The notes under the pieces were generated by a model. That model saw only the letters and a program-made list of their open reading frames with translations, was not told the origin of the DNA and made no database searches. Below are positions 15,710-24,958 of a stretch of DNA of 64,000 nucleotides, in pieces. Source of the DNA: Prochlorococcus marinus CUG1433 (GTDB lineage: Bacteria > Cyanobacteriota > Cyanobacteriia > PCC-6307 > Cyanobiaceae); NCBI GenBank assembly GCA_017644425.1, contig JAEPLN010000001.1:1240001-1304000 (forward strand), given 5' to 3'. Each line of letters opens with the position of its first letter. Position 1 is the first letter of the stretch. The position numbers and the translations under genes were made by a program.

Positions 15710-15844
15710 ATGGACGAGCTTTCTGTATTGTCAATTTCATTATCTATAGCTTCTCTCGGGATATTTTTTATTTTTTTTGCTTCACACGATGATGATGATC
15801 AAGATGGTGGTAAGTTGATTAAATCATTCCAAAGAATTAATTAA
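15710..15844 (+). CDS. Single-span membrane microprotein with HDDDDQDGG motif, 44 aa
   Basis: ATG at 15710. The helix SISLSIASLGIFFIFFA is followed by SHDDDDQDGG and a basic end (KLIKSFQRIN). It shares its helix-plus-acidic-patch layout with the 59-aa protein at 14398. It converges on another microprotein with 2 bp between stops. Confidence 0.5.
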   Translation: MDELSVLSISLSIASLGIFFIFFASHDDDDQDGGKLIKSFQRIN

Positions 15845-15846
15845 TC

Positions 15847-15963
15847 TCAAGTAATTAAAACATTTAATAGAGATTTATAACCTATAAATCCTACATAAAT
15901 ACAACTTAAAAAAATAAAATAAACCTCTATTGTTCCAAGTCTTTTTTTCTTTAAAATTTTCAT
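15847..15963 (-). CDS. Single-span membrane microprotein, 38 aa
   Basis: ATG at 15963, TGA at 15847. The basic N-terminus MKILKKKRLG is followed by one helix (VYFIFLSCIYVGFIGY). Family not recognised. Confidence 0.45.
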   Translation of the reverse strand: MKILKKKRLGTIEVYFIFLSCIYVGFIGYKSLLNVLIT

Positions 15964-16040
15964 TTTTCTGGGATTTTACATGATTATTTTATTTAATCTG
16001 ATTTCTATTAACATGAGTATTTATTACATTAACTCTTAGA

Positions 16041-16913
16041 TTAAATAATTATTAACGTTAAGCCAAAAAATAAAAAACAAGTAAAAAATATTATTTTTTT
16101 GGTAATTTCTCTTTCCTCATTCTTAGCGAAAAATAACGAAATTACTGGAGATGTACTTAATAACGCCCAACCTATTCCTATAGGAAGAGTTTTAAATACA
16201 ATTTGTTGTAGCAATATTCCTACATTCGTTCCAAGAAGTATTGAAAGCAAAAATCTTCTTTGTTCTTTTTTTTCTATGTTTTTTAAGAAAAAATTGATTT
16301 TGAACCCTTTTAAAGTTATTAAAAAAATTATTGCACCTAATAATCTTATCTCAGTTGTAATGAACGGTGATAAATTGCTTTGTAGAAAAACCATCCTTGA
16401 AAAAAGACCTCCAAGAACAGCACATAAAACTGATAAAAAAGGAAAAGCAAAAATCTTAAAATTAATTTTTTCTGAGAAAGGTAAGTTTTCATCTTTAAAA
16501 TCATTCCCTTTTTTGAGAATTATGAATAGCGAAATCGATACTATGATTACCCCTATCCACGATTTAATCGTTAAATCTTCATTAATAAATATTTCCCCCG
16601 AAAAAGCAGCCATCAACGGAGAAAGAGTTTCTACAGATAAAGTTTTTCTTGTGCCGATTGTTTGTAATGACTTTAGGTAAAAAGTATCACCTAAACCAAT
16701 ACCTATTATTCCACTAACTAATAGGATAAATATGTTTTTTAATTCAGTTGAAGAACTAATATTGATAAAGGCAGGTGTAAAAATTAAAAAAGCTATTATA
16801 TTTTTTATTAAATTAATATCTATTGTTTTATATTTCTGAGTTTGCGAGCGCCAAATAAAGCACGCATAAGTCCAAGATGCAGCAGCTCCAAAAGCAGATA
16901 GGATTCCAATCAA
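16041..16913 (-). CDS. EamA/DMT-superfamily transporter
   Basis: 290 aa from a TTG at 16913; no in-frame ATG exists upstream. Ten hydrophobic segments are arranged as two EamA repeats: the first begins MIGILSAFGAAASWTYACF and ends near residue 130; the second begins near 155. The region GIGLGDTFYLKSLQTIG is a typical end of the first repeat. DMT proteins export metabolites such as amino acids or drugs by exchange with protons; the substrate cannot be told. A long reading frame on the opposite strand is its shadow. Confidence 0.8.
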   Translation of the reverse strand: MIGILSAFGAAASWTYACFIWRSQTQKYKTIDINLIKNIIAFLIFTPAFINISSSTELKNIFILLVSGIIGIGLGDTFYLKSLQTIGTRKTLSVETLSPLMAAFSGEIFINEDLTIKSWIGVIIVSISLFIILKKGNDFKDENLPFSEKINFKIFAFPFLSVLCAVLGGLFSRMVFLQSNLSPFITTEIRLLGAIIFLITLKGFKINFFLKNIEKKEQRRFLLSILLGTNVGILLQQIVFKTLPIGIGWALLSTSPVISLFFAKNEEREITKKIIFFTCFLFFGLTLIII

Positions 16914-16934
16914 AACAAGTAATTTTTAGAAATT

Positions 16935-17033
16935 TTATTTTATAAATTGAGTAAATGTTAAAAAGAATACATAAATAAGAATCAAAATCCCTGGTAGGTA
17001 CTGAATTAGTGATTTGAAATTATTTTTTTTCAT
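16935..17033 (-). CDS. Single-span membrane microprotein, 32 aa
   Basis: ATG at 17033, TAA at 16935, 21 bp upstream of the EamA gene on the same strand. The product is a basic start (MKKNNFKSL) and one helix (YLPGILILIYVFFLTF). It could share a transcript with its neighbours. Confidence 0.45.
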   Translation of the reverse strand: MKKNNFKSLIQYLPGILILIYVFFLTFTQFIK

Positions 17034-17058
17034 ATTTATTTTAAATAATTTGTTAATT

Positions 17059-17295
17059 TTAAACAGTTTTTTTATTACTAGGGTATAAACTTTCTAACTT
17101 CTTTCTTCTTTGAACTTTCGCATTAATTCTTTCTTCTTTTTCCTTTTTCTTGATCTCATCGTTTATTTTATTTTGTCTATATCCAAACCAAAGTAGAACC
17201 CAAATAACAGAAGTTATTAAAAGAAGAGCAGTGTATTGACCAGTCATAGGAAAACTGGCTTCAGAATATTTGACGTAAGAAAATACTAAACTCAT
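17059..17295 (-). CDS. Membrane-anchored protein with charged coiled tail, 78 aa
   Basis: ATG at 17295. One helix (TALLLITSVIWVLLWF) is followed by a long Lys/Glu-rich region (NKINDEIKKKEKEERINAKV) that should be helical and cytosolic, ending RRKKLESLYPSNKK. Family not recognised. It is first in a possible three-gene unit with the 32-aa protein and the EamA transporter. Confidence 0.6.
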   Translation of the reverse strand: MSLVFSYVKYSEASFPMTGQYTALLLITSVIWVLLWFGYRQNKINDEIKKKEKEERINAKVQRRKKLESLYPSNKKTV

Positions 17296-17480
17296 TTAAT
17301 TAAGTTAAAGCATAAAAATAGTGACTGCGTTGATTTTTTTAGAAATTTAAAAATTAGTGAATTGAAGCTATTTATTATGTAGTTTTAAAGTTTTTTATTT
17401 TTTTTTTTTGGTTTTTGGGAGTAATTTTTATTTGTAACTCCTTGCTATTATCAAATTGAAGCATATTAAATAATAAGCTT

Positions 17481-18713
17481 TTGGAACCTTTTGATTTAGC
17501 AGTTGTAGGTGGCGGTGCAGCTGGTTTTATGACAGCAATAACTGCTGCGGAAAATGGAGTAAAAAGAATAATAATTCTCGAAGGCACTTCAAAACTTATG
17601 GAAAAAGTAAGGATTAGTGGAGGGGGAAGATGTAACATCACTAATGCGACATGGATTCCAAATGAACTTGTTGAGAATTACCCCAGAGGTGGAATTCAGC
17701 TCTTGGAATCATTTAATCGTTTTGCAGCTGGAGATGTATATGATTGGTTTGAGAAAAAAGGGTTAAAATTAAAAATTGAGGAAGATCTAAGAGTATTCCC
17801 TGTTTCTAATTGTTCTTCGGATGTTATTGATTGCTTGAGAAAAAGTGCCTTATCAAAAAACGTGGAGATATTAACAAAATTTTTTGTAAAAGAAATTTCA
17901 AAAACTCCAGACAATATATTCAATATTTTTAGTCTAAAAAAAACAAAGGTAACTTCAAAAAATATTATTCTTTCAACTGGAGGTAATCCTAGCGGATATA
18001 AATTAGCTCAAAACCTTGGGCACAACATTGTTAAACCTGTACCATCGCTTTTTACTTTTTCTACAAAAGAACCAAATTTGGATGAATGTAGTGGGGTATC
18101 GATAAAGGGTATAGATATTGAAATTAAATTAAACAATAAGAATTTTCAAAATAGAGGCGATTTACTAATAACTCATTGGGGTTTTAGTGGGCCAGCAGTT
18201 TTAAAACTTTCATCAATTGCAGCAAGAGAACTTTATAGCCAAAAATATAAATTTAATCTAATCATTAAATGGTCTACTTTAAATTATAAGGAGTTAAAAG
18301 AAAAAGTTAACTATTTGAGATTAAATAAAGGCAAGGTGAATTTAATTAATAGTAGACCGGTGCCACTATTAACAAAAAGATTATGGATTTTTTTATTAAA
18401 TAAAATAGGTATTGATAAAGAGAAAAAGTGGGCTTATTTACTTGCGGATGAAAGAGAGAAAATGATAAATATTCTTATGAGTGACAAATATATAATTTCG
18501 GGCAAAGGACCATTTGGAGAGGAATTTGTTACTTCTGGAGGCGTAAAAATTAATGAAGTAAATTTTAAAACTATGGAGAGCTTAATTTGTCCAGGGTTAT
18601 TTTTTTCTGGAGAAGTCTTAGATGTTGATGGGATAACAGGTGGATTTAATTTTCAACATTGTTGGACAAGTGGATGGATCGCTGGGATGGCAATCTCAAA
18701 GTTAAATCATTAA
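17481..18713 (+). CDS. FAD-dependent oxidoreductase of the HI0933/YhiN family
   Basis: 410 aa from a TTG at 17481. The N-terminal dinucleotide-binding fold is clear: LAVVGGGAAGFMTAITAAE, then ISGGGRCNITN, the family hallmark. Near the C-terminus come FVTSGGVKINEV and the flavin-closing GEVLDVDGITGGFNFQ. Proteins of this group bind FAD; one branch reduces bile acids in gut bacteria, but the role in cyanobacteria is unknown. Length is normal for the family. It stands alone on the + strand. Confidence 0.85.
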   Translation: MEPFDLAVVGGGAAGFMTAITAAENGVKRIIILEGTSKLMEKVRISGGGRCNITNATWIPNELVENYPRGGIQLLESFNRFAAGDVYDWFEKKGLKLKIEEDLRVFPVSNCSSDVIDCLRKSALSKNVEILTKFFVKEISKTPDNIFNIFSLKKTKVTSKNIILSTGGNPSGYKLAQNLGHNIVKPVPSLFTFSTKEPNLDECSGVSIKGIDIEIKLNNKNFQNRGDLLITHWGFSGPAVLKLSSIAARELYSQKYKFNLIIKWSTLNYKELKEKVNYLRLNKGKVNLINSRPVPLLTKRLWIFLLNKIGIDKEKKWAYLLADEREKMINILMSDKYIISGKGPFGEEFVTSGGVKINEVNFKTMESLICPGLFFSGEVLDVDGITGGFNFQHCWTSGWIAGMAISKLNH

Positions 18714-18829
18714 GGAAAAAATCAATAAGTAACAAATCAATAAGTTTATCTTTTTTTTATTAAGTATTAGAAGGAAAAAGTTTTTTGAAGAAAATTTAAT
18801 TTTAAAGTTTTAATTATTGGTGAAGATCA

Positions 18830-19579
18830 ATGCAGAATCTTGTATCAAAAAAAGAAGAAGAGGAAAGAAGATTAAAAGCTTTAGCAGAATATAGGATTTT
18901 AGGAACCAAGCCAGAATCATGTTATGACGATATTACAAAGATTGCTGCTACAACATGTAATGTGCCTATTTCTTTAATGACTTTGGTAGACAAAGATAAA
19001 CAATGGTTTAAATCCAAAATAGGACTTCAAATATCAGAAACTAGAAGAGATTGGTCTTTTTGTACCCATGCAATAAGAGAAAATAGTCCGTTAATTATTC
19101 ATGATGCTTTCCAAGATGAAAGATTTATAAATAATCCATTAGTAACAGGAGATCCCAAGATTCGTTTTTACGCAGGTTTTCCCCTTAGAAATAGTGATGG
19201 TAATAAACTTGGAACTCTTTGTGTAATAGACAGAAAGCCAGGAAATCTAACTACAAAACAATTCAATATTATGGAATTATTATCCAAGCAAATAGTTTCA
19301 TTTTTAGAGCTTAGAAAAAAATCATTGAACTTGCTAGATGCATTATCTAACTTGCACAAACAAGAAGGTATTTTATCTGTATGTTCATATTGCAGAGAAG
19401 TAAAAAATAAGGAGGGCGATTGGATGCATTTAGAAAAATACCTTTCGAAAATTAGTGATATTAGATTCAGTCATGGGGTTTGTGATAATTGCATGGAAAA
19501 ACATTTTCCAGATGTAATCGAAGTATGGAATAAAAAGGATTTTTTTGAAGATGGTCAAAAAAGGTTTTTAGAGTCCTAG
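18830..19579 (+). CDS. GAF-domain protein with a C-terminal double-CxxC module
   Basis: 249 aa. Residues 10-165 form a GAF domain of the sensor type (EEERRLKALAEYRILGTKPE; PISLMTLVDKDKQWFKS; FYAGFPLRNSDGNKLGTLCVID). The tail from about 180 holds CSYCREVKNKEGDW and HGVCDNCMEKHFPD, a module often found at the end of response regulators and PAS/GAF proteins. No kinase, cyclase or DNA-binding output is present. A redox or metal sensing part is possible. No chromophore Cys is evident. Confidence 0.8.
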   Translation: MQNLVSKKEEEERRLKALAEYRILGTKPESCYDDITKIAATTCNVPISLMTLVDKDKQWFKSKIGLQISETRRDWSFCTHAIRENSPLIIHDAFQDERFINNPLVTGDPKIRFYAGFPLRNSDGNKLGTLCVIDRKPGNLTTKQFNIMELLSKQIVSFLELRKKSLNLLDALSNLHKQEGILSVCSYCREVKNKEGDWMHLEKYLSKISDIRFSHGVCDNCMEKHFPDVIEVWNKKDFFEDGQKRFLES

Positions 19580-19667
19580 ATTCAATACCTAGCTTTTTAT
19601 TGTTTAATCTATTTTCTAAACAAATTCTTTATTTGGTGGTTAGTATTGTATAAATTTTGACTAGAAA

Positions 19668-20153
19668 ATGTTATTAGGAACTTTATTAACAGGTGAAATT
19701 GCTAAAAGTGCATTAGTTGCATATGTTCATTATTTAGGAATTATATTATGTTTCGGTTCTCTTTTGTTTGAAAGATTGACTCTCAAAGTAGGTCTTAATA
19801 AAAATGAGACAATCTCAATGATAATTGCAGATGTTGTTTATGGTTTAGCAGGAGTTGCAATATTAGTTACTGGTATTTTACGTGTTAAATATTTTGGTCA
19901 AGGAGGTGATTTTTATACTAGTAATCCTGTGTTTTGGATAAAGGTTTCTCTTTACATTCTGGTCGGATTACTTTCCTTATACCCAACAACAACCTATATC
20001 TTATGGGCCATTCCATTAAGTAAGAATAAATTACCTGAAATTTCAGAAAACCTAGTTAAGAGGTTTAGACTCATCATTACCACCGAATTAGTTGGCTTTG
20101 CAACAATACCTTTCTTTGCAACTCTTATGGCTAGAGGTGTAGGTTTAGGTTGA
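19668..20153 (+). CDS. DUF2214 family membrane protein
   Basis: 161 aa, ATG at 19668. Four hydrophobic segments, with HYLGIILCFGSLLFERLTLK early, then ADVVYGLAGVAILVTGILRV, and FWIKVSLYILVGLLS. This order fits DUF2214, a membrane family of unknown function common in cyanobacteria. Its TGA overlaps the TTG start of the next gene, so the two are coupled. Confidence 0.7.
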   Translation: MLLGTLLTGEIAKSALVAYVHYLGIILCFGSLLFERLTLKVGLNKNETISMIIADVVYGLAGVAILVTGILRVKYFGQGGDFYTSNPVFWIKVSLYILVGLLSLYPTTTYILWAIPLSKNKLPEISENLVKRFRLIITTELVGFATIPFFATLMARGVGLG

Positions 20154-20686
20154 AAAATTTATTTCTAGAAAGAAATTGTTCAATAAGTGCTAACAAACTA
20201 TATAGATGGAGTTTAAGTTATAAAATTTCTAAATCAACAAAGGAAATTATTTTTATTGGTTTAAACCCATCACTATCCGATGAATTTTTCTTAGATAATA
20301 CAACAAAAAAGATAATCAAAATTTCGAAAAATAATAATTATGGCAAAGTAAAATTAATCAATCTATTTGCTCTAATTTCAAGCAACCCAGATAAACTTTT
20401 AAATCATAAAAACCCTGTGGGTTATCTAAACAATAATAATATTTATAAGAACTTAAAACACTGGTCTGAAAATAAAAATTGTGATTTATGGTTAGGCTGG
20501 GGTAATAAAGGGGAATTTCTAAAAAGAAATAAAAGAATATCAAAAAAAATAATGCAATATAACTCAATTAGGAAAAATAATTTTGATAATCCTCTTGGAC
20601 CGCTTTTAATTAAGAAAACAATCAAAGATAATCCAATACACCCTCTATATTGTTCTGATAATTCCATCCTTCAATCCTATTTTTAG
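20150..20686 (+). CDS. DUF1643 family protein
   Basis: 178 aa from a TTG at 20150 that overlaps the preceding stop (TTGA). Features of DUF1643: RWSLSYKI at the start, IIFIGLNPSLSDEFFLDNTT, then INLFALISSNP and a WLGWGNKG stretch, ending PLGPLLIKK, PIHPLY. The family is often near mobile or defence genes in other bacteria and its role is unknown; nothing of that kind is adjacent here. Confidence 0.75.
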   Translation: MKNLFLERNCSISANKLYRWSLSYKISKSTKEIIFIGLNPSLSDEFFLDNTTKKIIKISKNNNYGKVKLINLFALISSNPDKLLNHKNPVGYLNNNNIYKNLKHWSENKNCDLWLGWGNKGEFLKRNKRISKKIMQYNSIRKNNFDNPLGPLLIKKTIKDNPIHPLYCSDNSILQSYF

Positions 20687-20768
20687 GTAGTAAAGCTCTA
20701 ATACAAACCAGTATTTTTAGCTATTCTATTAAAAATGTGTTAATTTCTATTTGTTAAGTTAACCTTTT

Positions 20769-20897
20769 ATGAAAATTTCAAAGCAATTGAATAAATTAAA
20801 AAACTTGAATGTTGAGGCAGAAAAATGTTCTACAAGAGAAGAAGCAAAAAAAATAATTAATAAAGCAAATAAAGCACAAAGTAAAATTAACAAATAA
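20769..20897 (+). CDS. Small basic helical protein, 42 aa
   Basis: ATG at 20769, TAA at 20895. It is almost entirely helix-prone and Lys-rich (LNKLKNLNVEAEKC, EEAKKIINKANKAQSKI). It might be an RNA- or DNA-binding peptide, which is speculation. Family not recognised. Confidence 0.5.
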   Translation: MKISKQLNKLKNLNVEAEKCSTREEAKKIINKANKAQSKINK

Positions 20898-20982
20898 ATA
20901 AAAGTAATCTACCTAATTCATAATTTATAATTTCAAAAATATTAAATTTATACAAATACACCTTATTTATTTCTTATTAATT

Positions 20983-21714
20983 ATGTCTTTGAAAATAATT
21001 AAGATAAGGAAATCTCACGAAAGATTTAGATCGACTAGAGAATGGCTAAATTCGATGCATTCATTTTCTTTCGCAGAGCATAGAGATCCAAAATGGAATA
21101 ATTTTGGGAAAATTAGAGTTATAAACGAAGATATTATTTCTCCTAATTCAGGATTTAATACACATTCTCATGCAAATATGGAAATAATTACTGTCGTAAC
21201 AAAAGGAGCAATAACTCATAGAGACTCGTTAAACAATCTTGGAAAAATTCATAAAGATGAAGTACAAGTGATGTCTGCAGGTACTGGAATCTCACATAGC
21301 GAGAAGAATGAAGAAAATGAGACCTGTAAGTTGTTTCAAATTTGGATATACCCTCAAAAAGAAAATATCAAACCTCGATATGATCAAATTTCATTAAATG
21401 AAAAGTTGTGGGACAATCTTATTTTTAATTACAAAAACGGTAAAAATAATAAGCTTTTTCTAAACCAAAGTATCTCTTTATGGCGTTGTAAATATAAGTC
21501 TATTAAAGAAAAAAAATTGCCATTAAAAATCGATAAATATAATTGGATACAAATAATTGAAGGTAATCTTTTATTAAAAAGTAAAGACTCTAATTCGAAT
21601 ATATGTCTTGAATCTGGAGATGGCTTGGGTTTTGAAGTTAATAATTATGATGATGTATTTATAGATACTGAAAAAGACCTAGATTTCCTCTTGTTTTCGA
21701 TGCCTTCTTTATAA
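20983..21714 (+). CDS. Pirin family protein
   Basis: 243 aa. The pirin N-terminal domain is complete: WLNSMHSFSFAEHRDPKWNNFG, then GFNTHSHANMEIITVV with the metal-ligand His residues, THRDSLNN, and AGTGISHSEKNEE. YhhW-like pirins bind iron or another metal and some show quercetinase activity. The second barrel is shorter and less conserved, as in bacterial members. No operon partner. Confidence 0.82.
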   Translation: MSLKIIKIRKSHERFRSTREWLNSMHSFSFAEHRDPKWNNFGKIRVINEDIISPNSGFNTHSHANMEIITVVTKGAITHRDSLNNLGKIHKDEVQVMSAGTGISHSEKNEENETCKLFQIWIYPQKENIKPRYDQISLNEKLWDNLIFNYKNGKNNKLFLNQSISLWRCKYKSIKEKKLPLKIDKYNWIQIIEGNLLLKSKDSNSNICLESGDGLGFEVNNYDDVFIDTEKDLDFLLFSMPSL

Positions 21715-21728
21715 TTTATTCGATACTT

Positions 21729-22043
21729 TTACCCATCAACTCCTTTATTAAATGCATTTAAAGCTTGTAAAGCCATATTAAGGTGAACTTCCATAGCACC
21801 AAGAGCAATTAATGAATTTGGTGATTTATCTTTTAGTAAATTCTCTTTTCTTTTTGATAACTCATTAACTACCTTCTTAGTTGAAGCTTCCCAATTGTTT
21901 ATTAACTCTTCAAATTCTCTTTTTTCGGGGCTTTCTATTTCTGCTAATTCATCAGTAAAATGAGCATCCTTCTGTGCCTTAAGCATCAAGAAACTTAATT
22001 TTTTATGACTTATTGCTTGAGGTAAATTGTTAGATTCACTCAT
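21729..22043 (-). CDS. Conserved-type soluble protein, 104 aa, function unknown
   Basis: ATG at 22043. It is entirely helix-prone and charged, with repeated E/K (DAHFTDELAEIESPEKREF, then a Lys-rich segment, and MEVHLNMALQALNAFNKG at the end). No known domain. It lies 87 bp after murD on the same strand and 14 bp from the pirin stop. Confidence 0.6.
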   Translation of the reverse strand: MSESNNLPQAISHKKLSFLMLKAQKDAHFTDELAEIESPEKREFEELINNWEASTKKVVNELSKRKENLLKDKSPNSLIALGAMEVHLNMALQALNAFNKGVDG

Positions 22044-22129
22044 TAGTAGTAATTAGTTTATAGTCAAAATCTAACTAATTAAGTGAATATTCGCTAGAGG
22101 GTAAACGGTTGTGATGACCGACCTGAAAA

Positions 22130-23560
22130 TTACGAAATGATACTTGAACAAAAAATGAATTTATTAACCTTTAATTTTTCACTTATTAGTTTCTTGAAAT
22201 AATCTCCACGCTCTTCATAATTTTTAAATTGATCAAAACTAGAGCATGAAGGTGAGAATAATAATGTTCCAACCCTATTATTTTGTAAATAATCAAAAAC
22301 AAAATTTAAAAGCTCTTTTAGTTCTGAAAATTCAAAAATATTTTTTTTAAATCCTTCATTGATAAGCGCCATTTTTAGGACTTTTGAGCTTTCTCCAAAA
22401 AGGAAAACACATTTAACTTTTTTCTTTAAAACTTTTATCCACTCACTATATTCATTGCCTTTTAATCTACCCCCAGCAATGATTATGATTTGACCTTTAA
22501 TTGAACTTATCCCCGCAATAGATGAGTCAAAATTTGTAGCTTTACTATCATTAATGATTTCCAGATCATTATTTTTATAAATTGTTTCCATCCTATGGGG
22601 TAATTGTTTGTAATTAGATAGAGAATCATTAATCTTCTTACCAGATAATCCAACTTTTCTTGCTGCTGCAATTGCCAATAATAGATTTTGGAGATTATGC
22701 ATTCCTTTTAAAGAAAAATGTTCAAGTTTGAATAATTTCTTCCCTCTCTCAACAATGTATGCTTGATTATCTATCCAATAATCGCAATGAATAAGATTTG
22801 ATTTATCGAATCTAGTTGTTATCCAAATCCCTCTTGATAGCGAACTGTAGTGATTTCTTAGGTTTTTATCGTCATAATTATAAATTCTAAAATCAGATTT
22901 TTCTAACAAGCTTTTTTTTATGTTGAAATAGTTTTCAAGTGTTTTATGCCTTTCAAGATGATCTTCTGTGAAGGTTGTCCATATTCCAATATTAGGTTTT
23001 ACTTCTGGAGATATTTCTATTTGATAACTGCTTAATTCAGCTACAACCCAATCAATTTTTTCATGTTTTTTGGAGTGAGCATATTTACACAAAGGTGTAC
23101 CAATATTTCCAGCAAAAGGAGCATATAATCCAGTATCGCAGAGTATATGGCTTAGTAGATGAGTAACAGTAGTCTTGCCATTAGTGCCAGTAATACCTAT
23201 CCAATTTGTGTCTTTTAAAATTTCCCATGCAACATTAATTTCTCCAATTACATTAATTCCCTTTTTTTTTAATTTAATAATAGTTATATGGTCATAAGGT
23301 ATTGATGGACTTACAACAACAGATTCGATCTCTTTCACAAAAGGTTGAATTTCTTCAAATACAAATTCTTTGTTTAGAGAAACTATTATATTAAGCTCTT
23401 CTAATGCTGTTTTTCTTTCTACGAATTCTTTCCCATCTTTACTTTCCCAAACAATTACTCTCTTATTGATGCTTCTCAAATACTTGGCAGCCCAAAATCC
23501 AGATTTACCTAATCCAATTACAAGATTAATATTTCTTTTACTTGAATGATTATCTATCAT
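22130..23560 (-). CDS. murD: UDP-N-acetylmuramoylalanine--D-glutamate ligase
   Basis: 476 aa from ATG 23560 (a TTG at 23608 would add 16 unconserved residues). MurD adds D-glutamate to UDP-MurNAc-L-Ala in cytoplasmic peptidoglycan synthesis. N-terminal [15 protein letters not shown] binds the UDP part; [15 protein letters not shown] is the ATP loop of Mur ligases; [22 protein letters not shown] begins the C-terminal ligase domain. Length is normal. It is not in a dcw cluster, as usual in cyanobacteria. Confidence 0.93.
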   Translation of the reverse strand: MIDNHSSKRNINLVIGLGKSGFWAAKYLRSINKRVIVWESKDGKEFVERKTALEELNIIVSLNKEFVFEEIQPFVKEIESVVVSPSIPYDHITIIKLKKKGINVIGEINVAWEILKDTNWIGITGTNGKTTVTHLLSHILCDTGLYAPFAGNIGTPLCKYAHSKKHEKIDWVVAELSSYQIEISPEVKPNIGIWTTFTEDHLERHKTLENYFNIKKSLLEKSDFRIYNYDDKNLRNHYSSLSRGIWITTRFDKSNLIHCDYWIDNQAYIVERGKKLFKLEHFSLKGMHNLQNLLLAIAAARKVGLSGKKINDSLSNYKQLPHRMETIYKNNDLEIINDSKATNFDSSIAGISSIKGQIIIIAGGRLKGNEYSEWIKVLKKKVKCVFLFGESSKVLKMALINEGFKKNIFEFSELKELLNFVFDYLQNNRVGTLLFSPSCSSFDQFKNYEERGDYFKKLISEKLKVNKFIFCSSIIS

Positions 23561-23659
23561 TAAATTTATAATTGCATTTATATTAATTGTGTTTAAGGGG
23601 TAATTCAATCATGAGATTTTCTTCAGTATTTATAGTATTCGCCCAACAAAAGTTAAATA

Positions 23660-23926
23660 ATGGAAGATAATACTGCAAAATATTGGTTCTCTTGGTTTTA
23701 TGAAAATTGGGAGAAAAATGCTCCAGGTGAATTAATTGAACAGGGTTTAACCCCGTCTCAGATTGCTGAGCGCTTTGTTAATGAAAACCATGATAGTTTT
23801 ATTCAATTGTCAAAAAAAATTGATGAAAAAAATTATGATGCCTTAACAGAATTTATGAAACTCTCAGAGAGTGAATTACATATCTTGAAGTATTTTCTAA
23901 AGTTAGTAAAAATGAAAAATTTATAA
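23660..23926 (+). CDS. Small acidic protein, 88 aa, paralogue of the 12811 gene
   Basis: ATG at 23660. It shares with the 12811 product a WFSWF start, an AERFVNENHDSF segment and EFMKLSESELHIL near the end. It is soluble and helical. The function is unknown. Its stop overlaps the stop of the SDR gene by 6 bp from the other side. Confidence 0.65.
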   Translation: MEDNTAKYWFSWFYENWEKNAPGELIEQGLTPSQIAERFVNENHDSFIQLSKKIDEKNYDALTEFMKLSESELHILKYFLKLVKMKNL

Positions 23927-24850
23927 GAAGTTATTAAGTATTTCGAGGCTTTTTTCCCATAAATTTTTTCTTTCTTTTTTATTCATGGCGAAAGGAGAAG
24001 TAGGGGATAGTTTTGGATGACCTCTGAAATTAAATCTAGGACCATAATGATCACCGCCTCTTGCGTCTGGTGAAGTGGCTGCAAAAAGTTGAGGTAATGC
24101 ACCCATCTCAGCAGTTTGAAAAATAGGGCTAAATAATTCCAATGAGAATGTTTCTAATGGCCCAGGGTTAGGTTTTTGAGCAGTAAAGAGATTTGTTTTT
24201 GCAATTCCTGGGTGAGCAGCTAAAGACAGTATATTTTTGTGCTTTAAGTTCTCATTTAGTTCCAAAGCAAACATTACATTTGCCAATTTGCTATTGGAGT
24301 AAGATTCCCATTTGTTGTAATAGGTCTCGGCTTTCAGATTTTTCCAACCAACTTTGCCAAAAAATTGTGCTCCGGAAGTAACCGTCACTATTCTAGATTC
24401 TTCTTTTTTTTCAATAATTGGAAGTAGCTTTAGAGTCAAAAGCATGTGAGCTAGATGATTAACTGCAAATTGTATTTCATATCCCTGGGCACTAAGAGTT
24501 TTAGGCGGATGCATAATACCTGCATTATTGATTAATAAATCCAAATTTTCAAAATTATCAAAAATTTTGGACTGAACTTCAACAATATTATTTAAATCTG
24601 ACAAATCTAATTCTAAAGGTGTAAATAATCCTTCAGGATTAAGACCTTTAAGTTTTTTGATAGTTTGATTAGCTTTTTCAAGCGATCTACAAGCTATAAC
24701 AACATGAGCATCTTTTTCTGCTAAGGCCTTTGCAGTGTAGTATCCAAGACCACTATTAGCACCAGTAATTAGCGCTGTTTTGCCTGCAAGGTTTGGAATA
24801 TTAGATGTTTCCCAGTTAGAGATTTTAGGTCTTGAAATAGTGGCAGTCAT
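23921..24850 (-). CDS. Short-chain dehydrogenase/reductase (retinol dehydrogenase / protochlorophyllide-reductase-like)
   Basis: 309 aa. Cofactor motif TGANSGLGYYTAKALA near residue 30, NNAGIMHPP near 108, and the catalytic YSNSKLAN around 185. The overall pattern resembles the SDR branch that includes plant light-dependent protochlorophyllide reductase and WW-domain oxidoreductases, but true POR signature cysteines are not evident, so it is better called an SDR of unknown substrate. It probably uses NADP(H). Confidence 0.82.
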   Translation of the reverse strand: MTATISRPKISNWETSNIPNLAGKTALITGANSGLGYYTAKALAEKDAHVVIACRSLEKANQTIKKLKGLNPEGLFTPLELDLSDLNNIVEVQSKIFDNFENLDLLINNAGIMHPPKTLSAQGYEIQFAVNHLAHMLLTLKLLPIIEKKEESRIVTVTSGAQFFGKVGWKNLKAETYYNKWESYSNSKLANVMFALELNENLKHKNILSLAAHPGIAKTNLFTAQKPNPGPLETFSLELFSPIFQTAEMGALPQLFAATSPDARGGDHYGPRFNFRGHPKLSPTSPFAMNKKERKNLWEKSLEILNNFL

Positions 24851-24958
24851 TTAGTAATCCTGCAAATTGCTTTGGAATTTAACCAAAATTTAATTACTTT
24901 TCCACTGTAAATACTGGAAGTCAGTATCGTGAGCTCTTTTTGAAGGTACTATTTAATA

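Noticed and set aside
16099-16680. 193-codon open frame antisense to the EamA transporter
   Set aside because: The opposite strand encodes a complete ten-span transporter; the antisense product has no family-like pattern.
22044-22129. Possible tRNA-like sequence between the 104-aa gene and murD
   Set aside because: No acceptor pairing or T-loop sequence could be built.
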